This document shows, one piece after another, positions 11,781-21,200 of a stretch of 64,000 nucleotides of DNA. The notes beneath the pieces were generated by a model. The model worked only from the letters and a program-made list of their open reading frames with translations. It did not search any database and was not told where the DNA came from. The stretch spans positions 46,197,594 through 46,261,593 of the forward strand of contig NC_132879.1 of NCBI RefSeq assembly GCF_030463535.1, given 5' to 3'. Origin of the DNA: Salminus brasiliensis. Its lineage: Eukaryota > Chordata > Actinopteri > Characiformes > Bryconidae. Made by a program: the position numbers and the translations under genes. Every line of letters starts with the position of its first letter. Positions within the stretch are counted from its first letter, which is position 1.

Positions 11781-13589
11781 GGGGGGCTTCAAGCAGACCG
11801 TTAAGTAGCAGGACTGTGCAGTGTGTATGTGTAAATACCCCTAAAACCACGTGTGAACATTAACACATACACATTACTCACAAATAGCCGTATTAGAAAG
11901 TAATCGTCATATGACATATTAATAAAATAAGTAAATCAGGGAAAAAAACTTTTACCACCTTTTATAAAACATATTTTTAATGTCAATATAAAAAAATACA
12001 TAAATTAAAAATACCATAAAAAATGAGACTGGTTTGATTATTTTGGACCTTTTGAATTTTTTTCAGCATTTCCATCACTTCATTTGGACAAAACCACAGA
12101 ATTTATATCTATAAATTTCTTTGTCTACAACAAAGATTTCGCAACCCTCCACCACCCCATTTTTAACTCCATCATCTCTCATTCCTTATCAGAGAGGAGG
12201 GACTGGCTTCCTACCACAAGCAGATGTTTGCTCTGAGTTCTCTCTCCAATCAATATTCTGATGGCATGGTCGGTCCGAACCAGGTAATACCACTTGTTCT
12301 TTTCTGGGACAGATGCTGAAGGTGAAATCTGGACTATCATTCAAACCAATATCAGTTCAGATCTCATACGTCTTCATGATAAACTACTGAGTTTTAAAAT
12401 GAGCGGTTGGACCTAGATCACCTAGAGTAGACAATCATGCCCAAACATAATGCTCAACCTACCCTGCCCTATGAATCTCACAGCTACCAGCATTACTTCA
12501 CATCCTTTTAGCACTACTGCACAACTAGAGATACCAGAGAGAAAACGGAAATTGTTAAAAATGTTTTTTTTAAATGCACCTTTTTATTAGTCATAATTTA
12601 CAAATGTAATTTTACCTGTTCAGGCAGAGCAAAAATAGATGTGCAACCCACTTTTCCCAATATTGCTTTATTTACCCTGCACTAGAGCACTGTTAATAAC
12701 TTAAATACCTTTAAAGTTCCTCATTTAAATATGACAGAAATATGACAATTACAACTAGTCATGTAATTAACACGTTGATAGATAATGAGGAACAAAGTAT
12801 GGGTTATAAGACAAATGTGTCCTAATACACAGTGTGTTGTAGTTAGTAACATGTAACATTCCATACCTATAACCATTATGTACCGTAAAAAGGGACAACT
12901 GTGTTAATCTTGGTATAGTTGAATAATGTACAGTACATGGAAGTGACAAACCCCGAACCTCAAACACGGTTGTTCCTTCATTTCCAAAGCAAATCCCATA
13001 GAAGCAAAACAGGGCAGTAAAATAAGCCAATTCCATAACTGTTAGCTATAACTGTTATGCAACAGTCCTGACTCATTAATATTTACACCCTTAAAATGGT
13101 CATACACCAGCACATGTTTTAGCTCAGGCAATATCAACTTGGACCTGCACAGCCAAAACTTTTCTGCAACAGTTCTGCAGGTTATGTGAAGAGCAACACA
13201 AAGACAACCGAGCAACAACAACAAAAATGCCCGGACCTAAAATGCACTCCACATTTGGCTGACCACTTACATTTGAATCAAGTTACACAGGTATGTGAAT
13301 GTAGCTTTAGGAGTCTTGCCCAAGGACTCTTATTATTGGTGTAACTGGGTGTACTTTCCCAGATAGTGAACTGAACTCTAGCCTGCCACAGGGTGGGTGG
13401 TGTTGTTACCCACTACGCTACACCAGCTAGTGCTGAGAACATGCAGTTGTTCATACTTGTAGTCAGTGACGATCATTCCCAATAACATTGGTAAGCATGA
13501 AGATCATCACCAGGCTGTAGACGCTAGATTTGGAACGACGGAGAGCAGCTGCAACAAATTACGCACCGTTAGGGGCACTGCGTGACCTT

Positions 13590-13760
13590 GGGTTGCTATG
13601 CTAACCAGGCCTAATGACGGCAGCTTTGCCAGATGCCACTGGCCGCAGAAGGAGACGTCAAAAGCAGTGCGACAGGTCAATGTCTGTTCCCTGAAAAACA
13701 AACTGGACTACCTTAAACTACAGCCAACCACACAATGTGAACTCTGGGGCTGCTACGGCA
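13590..13760 (+). mobile_element. LINE (non-LTR retrotransposon) fragment
   Basis: The plus frame reads VNVCSLKNKLDYLKLQ, resembling the NVRSLxNKxDELxL motif at the start of fish LINE endonuclease domains. Only about 60 residues survive, flanked by unrelated sequence. Confidence 0.45.
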
Positions 13761-13854
13761 TTCCAGGTGGGGCTGTTTAGGTAGCCAGGCTAACTGCACA
13801 CTGCGCCAACAGGATAAAAGCTCTGTCAGATGAGACTTGCAGAATGGTACAGGA

Positions 13855-13881
13855 ATAATAATAATAATAATAATAATAATA
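13855..13881. repeat. (AAT)n microsatellite
   Basis: About nine AAT units in the ttll12-pnpla3 spacer. Confidence 0.95.
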
Positions 13882-14320
13882 CAACCTTGCTGTAATTCAG
13901 CCAATCAGTGCAGAGCTCATCAAATTATTCATGAGCTCACTATAAAGGGGAAAACTGGCTCATTTCAGTCCAGGGCCAAATTATAGTGCTGTACATGGGT
14001 GTGTAAAGCTGCATCTGAACACTGCATTATACATATTTTCTATGTAGACATCATAGGCTGCAAATAAAAAATGCATTATACCGCATTAACACGTTAAAAA
14101 TGCCTTCTATGGCACCGTTAATGCTTGTTATTGTCAAACTTAAATAAACCATTTCATTGATTGTTGTTTTAAGAGCACTTGGGAACACAGACTTGAGTTT
14201 CCTACAACAGAAAAGACTTTGGTCTTTGGTTCTTAAAGAGGTAATGCAGAGTGAAAGCTGTGTGACACAGCCAGTATATTTAGTCATTGTCCATTCATGT
14301 CCCTACACAGTGTACAGTGT

Positions 14321-14540
14321 TCATTCAGAGTCTTCCTCTGAGCCAACAAAAAAGCAGATCTTTTTATGGGTGGGGCTGGAAGTGTGAGAATTCAGAGGTT
14401 GCTCAGGGCTGGTGGGTAAGTCCCAGTTGAAACCATGGAGATCAACTGCAGAAAACGGTAGGTGAACGTCATTTTCCATAGCAGGTGGCTGAAGGGATAG
14501 CGCAGGCGGCCCACTCACACATCGTCTCACTGGGATGCCA
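14321..14540 (-). CDS. pnpla3: pnpla3 coding exon 9 (C-terminus)
   Basis: The acceptor TTGTACAG precedes 14540 and the stop TGA is at 14323-14321. The 72-residue tail is Pro/Ser-rich and ends [14 protein letters not shown]. It is poorly conserved in the family, so the assignment rests on frame continuity and the good acceptor. PNPLA3 of mammals also ends with a divergent tail including NFFLGN. Confidence 0.8.
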
Positions 14541-16673
14541 CTGTACAATAAATAATATCATGAGAACATCAGAAAATCAGTAGCTGATTGCATGGCAATG
14601 ACTAAGAGACAGTGTTGCTGCACATCAAAACATGGTACGTCTAACAGTCCTTCTCTGCCTAGGAGGCTGTTCATCATTTAGGTGCTAATGATACATTTTG
14701 GGAGATGTTTGCGTTCCTACCTGCCCAGTTTTGGAGAATTTTTCCAGGTGTGTCGGTAAACACTTCCTACCACCTCGTAAAGGCAGCGTGCATCTGTAGG
14801 CATCTCTGGAATCCACTCCATGAACCTGCAAACCATGACTTGCATTAGTATTGAAATGCATGAACCACATTCATACAGTTTACAGACAACAATATATTAT
14901 GTTGTTGTGCTGACGCTGCTGGCATACAGGCATACAGTACTCAGGTACAGGCAAAGTCAGAGGCTGCATTCAAAACTTTCAAAATGACCATTAAAGTACA
15001 ATTTCATTTATTTGTCAGCATCAGAAAAAGGAAGAAGACTATCTGATGCCTCTGTATTTAGTGTGTCCACCCTTTGGAGCATTTTCCGCATTTGGCCATC
15101 CAAGTAATCCCAAACACATTCAATGATGTTAAGGTCTGGACTCTGGACATAGTCAGTCCATTGTTTTATCATCAGCAGCAGCTTCAGCAGCCTGATCATC
15201 TGTTTTTTTCTGCCTGTTTCCTTGTATCACCAAGGTCAGCTCCACAGCATCCAGTTGTCTTCTCACAGTGGAAAGATTTCCTTGGACTTCAAAAGCACTA
15301 TTTTACATCATCAAATATGTTGCGGTGGGGGGCTAGGGAGACAGTAGGAGTGCATACCTCTGGACTGCAGAGTAAGCCGACTCCACTGGGAGTGTGCAGG
15401 GCATCAGCAGGTAAGAGGCCACGCGTACCGGCAACAGACCAGTGAGCTGAGAAAACAGGCCCTGTTTCTCTCTACATGCTTCACAGAACACTACACACAC
15501 ACACAGAGAAAAAAAAATGTTCACACATCTCTAGACTAATGCATGTGACACATTCCTCTATTAGCTTCTTCTGTTCTAAAGATATTGGGACCTTGCCTTC
15601 TTTGGAATTACCTTCTTATTAGCCTCATTTGTAAGCAAATTCAACATACAGATATAATACTTATGTAGCCTTTACGGTTTTGCTAATTTGTGTCAATAGC
15701 CTAATAACTAAATTAAACATTAAGTAATTACAATCCTACCTTTTTTAATGGGCATGGGAAGGTTATTAACAAGCTGCTCATCCAGCCACCAATGGTGCTT
15801 CCTCAAGAGGCGGAGTCTCCGCAGTATCCAGTCCTTTGTGGATTCCGTGACAGCAGAATTTTTAAATGTAGAGCAGCAGCAGGTGGGCGTGTCTTGCATC
15901 AAGACTAGGTCTGTTGTTGGACACACTGTTCCCAACAGATCTAAGGGTCACATGATATAAGTCTTTGAGGCCACAGGAAGAGTTCACTATAGAAATATTT
16001 ACATTTAGAAATTTGTATAAGGTGTTCTTTGAGGTTGGTTTAAAAGTTGAATAATCTTAATTCAGTTCTATTCCAACCATGTTTGAGCATCACAGAGTAC
16101 CTGGGCATTAATCTGTCATTTAATTCAAACCAATGCTCAAACAAATACACGTTTCTACAGCTACTTAACCACTGCAGTTAGAAAAAATGTTTGATTAATG
16201 GGGGGGAAAAGTGTGAAATTGAATGCAATTGGTCCAATAATTTACTCAATTTTACCATGGTGCACTAAATTCAACTCAGCAAGACTAATTATACTCTCTA
16301 ATGACACATGCAATAGTTCAGCATTCGTTAAGTACTGATTTTATCAACAGTATGGTCAAAATAAAGAGAACTCACTGTTGTTTTTGAGGAACCGAAAGGC
16401 ATCTTTGTACCCACTTTGACACATCTCTGCCAATTCCTGTCACATGTACCAACAGAAAACACTTACAATTTGCAATTTCAACTCTAAAAACAAAACAAAA
16501 AACAAAAAAACAAAAACAAAAACAAAGCACCAATGGTAACTACACAAGAATAGATCATCTAAGAAAAGTGTTAACAAAACGAGACTTGCATTTAATGATG
16601 GCAATGATATAAATAATAGCAGCTGATAAACTGATAAACTCTTGTGCTGCAGCAAATCTTTGAATTTTATGAA

Positions 16674-16741
<68 letters not shown>

Positions 16742-18235
16742 TACATAGTCTTTATACATATAATATTAATAATAGTCCTTAACACTATGCAGTGCTTTCC
16801 ACTTTATGTGTATGTCTGTTTGTAAGCTTCATTCTTAATGTATTTGGTATTTCTACTATATAACCGATATAAGAACATGTAGTTATGAGAGTGAGCAATC
16901 TGGAACTAACCATATTTTTCCTTCCTTTTTTTTAAAGACTGTTCTTCCCAATACACTGTAAGGTTAGGTTAGGTGTAGGGCTACAATGGACAGTCATTCA
17001 CGAGGCACTATATTAGGAATGGTAATTTAACATTGGGCCGCCTTATTCTGATGTTGAAAGCCATAAGATTGTGGTCCATGTTGACATGATTGCATCAAGC
17101 AATTTCTGTAGATTTCCTAGGAACATGCTGTGAATCTTCCAGTCTACCCAATCCCAAAGGTCTTTTATTGGGTTCGGATCCGGTGACTGGGAAGGCCACT
17201 GAAGAACACTGAACTCATTGAACCAGTTGTGCCAAGAAGAAATTCCCCACACCATTACACCACCTCCTCCAGCTTGGACTGTTGACACACAGCTGATCGG
17301 TCCATGGATTTATGCTGTTGGTGCCAAATACTAAACCACATTTAATGGATGCATTTTCTTTATTGCACCATTCTGACTGAACTCAAGAGACTGATGCACT
17401 GAAAATCCCAGGAGCTCAGCAGTTGTAGAAATACTTAAACCAGCCCATCTGGCACCAACAATCACACCACTAAAAATCAATGATCACATTTTTTTTCATT
17501 CTGATAGTTGATGTGAACATTGTCCATTATGCACTGCGCGGCGGCAGATAAGATAACTGCATGACGGAGTAGGTGTACAGGTGTTCCTGATAAGATGCTT
17601 AGAGGACAAGTACTGATATTCTGAGAATGTTTGTTTAATAGAAAATAAGAAAGAGTGAGTATATGTGTGTGTGTATATATATATGCATTATGTATATATA
17701 TTTGCATTATGTAAATAAACAAGCATTCTGGGGAAAAAAGGGAAGAGACAGATGCATTCTGTTCTGTGTCCCTCTCTGTGTATAGTATAGTTCACTAAAA
17801 CAGCCATGTTGGTGGATTTCCGAGCTTCAGAAAACTTCGGGCTAAGACCCTACACGTTTGTATTTTGAACGGATTAAAACTGACAATTATGTAATCGGAA
17901 TCCTGTCGGACCTGCACTGCACACACTAGCACGTGTAGGGCAGGGGAAGGAGGCACTACTTCAGCAGGATAGGCCTTCCAGTATTCTTACCCTAGGATCT
18001 GGAGGAAAGAGGGCCTTGCTGAGCCTGTACACGTTTCCCCAGTTGACCTGAATGCTGGTATTGGTGACCCGTAATTCATGCAAGCTGCTGGAATTATCTT
18101 TGGGACAGATGTCGTTCTCTCCGGAGAACGGAGAAATTGTGATGGTATTCTTTAACTCTGACTGGGGCAGATTATCACTCATTCCGCCATCCACATACCT
18201 CTGCAGAAAGAGAGAGAGCGAGAGCGAGAGCGTGC

Positions 18236-18295
<60 letters not shown>

Positions 18296-21200
18296 AAAGA
18301 GAAAGAGAGAGAGGCGAGAGTATATGCTGTTAAAAGTCAATGTTCTACATAACCAACTTGAACAGCTACAAAAGGTCCCATTTATGTCAGCTCCAAAGCC
18401 TGTCCACAAAAATTTGCCCAAGGCGCTGAGCAACATATATTGAGTTCAGGCTCAAACTACAGCCTCATAGATGACTACACGAATACACTAATGTGTTACA
18501 AAGCAGACACAAAGAGAAATGGCCAAAATACCTGTGTCAGAAATCAAAGATATGTAAATTCAAAGATGATATTAGGAATACAGAAAGGTGATCCAAAGCA
18601 TGTCCAGCTTCAATCTGTTTAACCCTATGGTCCGCCAGCAGGCCGAAAGTGTTATTACAAACTTCTATTACCAAAGAATAAGGGGCATTAAGGGGTTAAC
18701 TACATAAAGCATTAGTTATACTGAACTACGTATATTGTATGTAAGATAGCAAACCACTCCCCTACAAACAGGCTTCAGGCATGTTTTGCCTAAAAGTGGA
18801 TTTTAGGATTTAAGATTAGCGATTAGGTGCAAGTGTCAATGCCCAGGCTGGCTGACATTAATGTGAATGGAAAAAAATGTAATGTTCCTCCTTACATAAT
18901 GACACCACTGGGCCTCATACATGCTTCTGAGGGTCGGTCACACCACCAAGGCATTCAAAATTTCTCAGTGGGCCACTACTGGTCATGTGCGCTTTTAAGC
19001 TCTGGCAGGAAGAATTGACCTCTTTTTATTTCTGCATTGCAAATTGTAATTAGGGCATATTGGTCATTCTCTTGGCAGGCAACTTGGAGGCCATTAGCAT
19101 CAAGTCCAAGAGCCATAAACACAGTCCAGACACAAGTGAAACTTCTTTTTGTCCTTTCACAGTAGCTGATTAATAAGTAGCCTATGTAAGGCTCTTTGGC
19201 AAATCTGCCAGACAGATGTTTATGACTTCTGTTGAAGAAAGAGTCATGTCTATACGCCCCTCCCCCATGTCATAAACTTTATCTTGGCTATGTTTCAGGA
19301 CTTTCTAAGAGTGTATTACACAATGTACAGAAAAGAGAAAACCTCATGGGAGGGCCTAGTCAGCAAGATCCCTTTTTTTTTGAGAACTGACTGTTCCCTT
19401 TTTTTGTTTTTTTTTTAAAGAGAGAACTTTTTACACTCATAAGCCGATAAAAAACCCATATCCACAAATCCTGATTAGTGAGAAAAGCTCCTTTTAATCT
19501 GCCAGTGAAAACATAGAGGCATGTTAATATGGTCTGATGTAGGGTTCACGTTTGTCCAATGAGCCCCAGTGACTCCAGTGGCACCATGGACTCTGGTATC
19601 AGCGTCTTAAACGATTGTGTAGATAAGTGGAGAGAATATCACATCCCTGAGCTGTGTAACCCGGTGCAAGATGCAGATTTGCAATGACCTCACTCTAGAA
19701 ATGAACATTGACACTTACAACTCCACGGAAGGCAGGAGGGATCAGGCCACAATACACAGGGATGAAACAGCTGCAGATGAGTGCCTAGGGAAGAGAAAAG
19801 AGAAAAAAAAAGATGGGATGATTCACCTGTCTTCAATGCTCCTTAATATAAATGGGTGTAGTACGGCCAGCATGGCAATACGTCAGGTTTGAGCAATGCC
19901 CATGATAATGACAAGACTATATGGGTTGAATGTAAACTGCTTAATGAATAATGTAGAGCATGGTCCTGTCTAGTGATGCTTTGGCCAAAAACAAAACATC
20001 TAGGCAGGTTTACTGTCCAAGGTCCTTACTTTAGTAGAGATACACCAATATTAAAATTGTGGGCATATGAAGCCAAATCATTTTGGAACTGGAGCTAATG
20101 TGAGGCTAATGTAGATAACAAGTGATGACAATTTACAACACTGCATTCTATAGTATATATAAACATATCAACTATATAAACTGACCCACTTTCCAATTTG
20201 CATAGATCAGATTGGATGGCTCATACTGCTGGCTCATATTGATTATCCACAGTTTAATTAGTACTACAAAAACATGACGATAATCCCTTAATAATCAGCT
20301 ATCACTGCATTACAAAAAAAACTGCATAGGAGAGCTAATAACCAAAGAACAAAGAATGTCACTGTATTTATCCCTTAGAACTTGACTGTTGGTTCAGAAG
20401 CATGATCATGGATGACAGTCATGTTTTACAATTCACAGCTCATTAAGTTACGTCACAGTCGCCTGACCTGAACCTTAAACAAAGCCTCTGGTGTGATTTG
20501 AAGAAGGCAAGTGAACTGGAGGCCATTGCCCATGAGGAATGGCTAAGATTCCTCAGGAGCACTGCCAGAAGCTGCTGTCTAGCTATGCATCACTTTTGCA
20601 GCAGGTCGTGACAGCAGAAGGGTGCTCTACTAAGTACTAAAGATGCTTGTCCTGAAGAGGTTGAGGCTGCAGTGGTTATTGAAAGTGTCATTTTGTGTTG
20701 AACGTGGAGACAGCACTTGTTAGATTAGTTAGTTAAGTGAAATCACACAGCAACAATAATCTGAAAGAGAGGCAAAGAGGGCAGAGGACTCTGTCGGGAT
20801 GGCATCTCTTTGTAAACCCACTCAAACAGAGCCCCGACTATAAGCACCTACTGCTAGTTAGCTTAAGCCAAGTTGACTGACTGCATTCAGGGTACAGGGA
20901 CAACCATGTAAATGACATTTTTGGTATAACAATCACTGTGTTTCTACAGTGATGAGATAACCTCACCTGAATGAGCTCATCTTTAGAAGAGAAGTCTGAA
21001 ACCAACACATTCCCCCCATCACTGACGCGCGTGAGAGACACACACAGTTTACCAGAGGCACGGATGTGTGCATCTTCAGGCAAGTCACGCAGCAGGCCAG
21101 AGCGCACTACCTTCACCAAGTTGAAGGTGGGGTGCAACGGACCCAGGTTGCGCTTTCGAGCCTCCTTTACCACCTCGATCACATCCTCGCAGCACTTTTC

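Larger units (their letters stand above)
11781..14320. other. ttll12-pnpla3 intergenic region
   Basis: Holds the unassigned pnpla3 3' UTR, a LINE fragment (13590-13760), an (AAT)n run (13855-13881) and a repeat-like tail at 13255-13440 that ends CCCACTACGCTACACCAGC. I saw no clear minus-strand AATAAA just below the pnpla3 stop. Confidence 0.5.
16437..17990. other. pnpla3 intron 4
   Basis: Contains a (TA)n/(CA)n compound microsatellite (16676-16742), a Tc1-like repeat (16990-17610) and TA/TG-rich DNA near 17660-17710. No exon is seen. Confidence 0.6.
18201..19718. other. pnpla3 intron 3
   Basis: Holds the GA microsatellite (18207-18313) and a TTAACCC MITE-like copy (18619-18699). The rest is without recognised features. 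Confidence 0.6.

Noticed and set aside
18052..18436. Open frames rich in Arg-Glu or Ser-Leu repeats
   Set aside because: They result from the GA microsatellite; the plus frame also runs antisense over the real pnpla3 exon 4.
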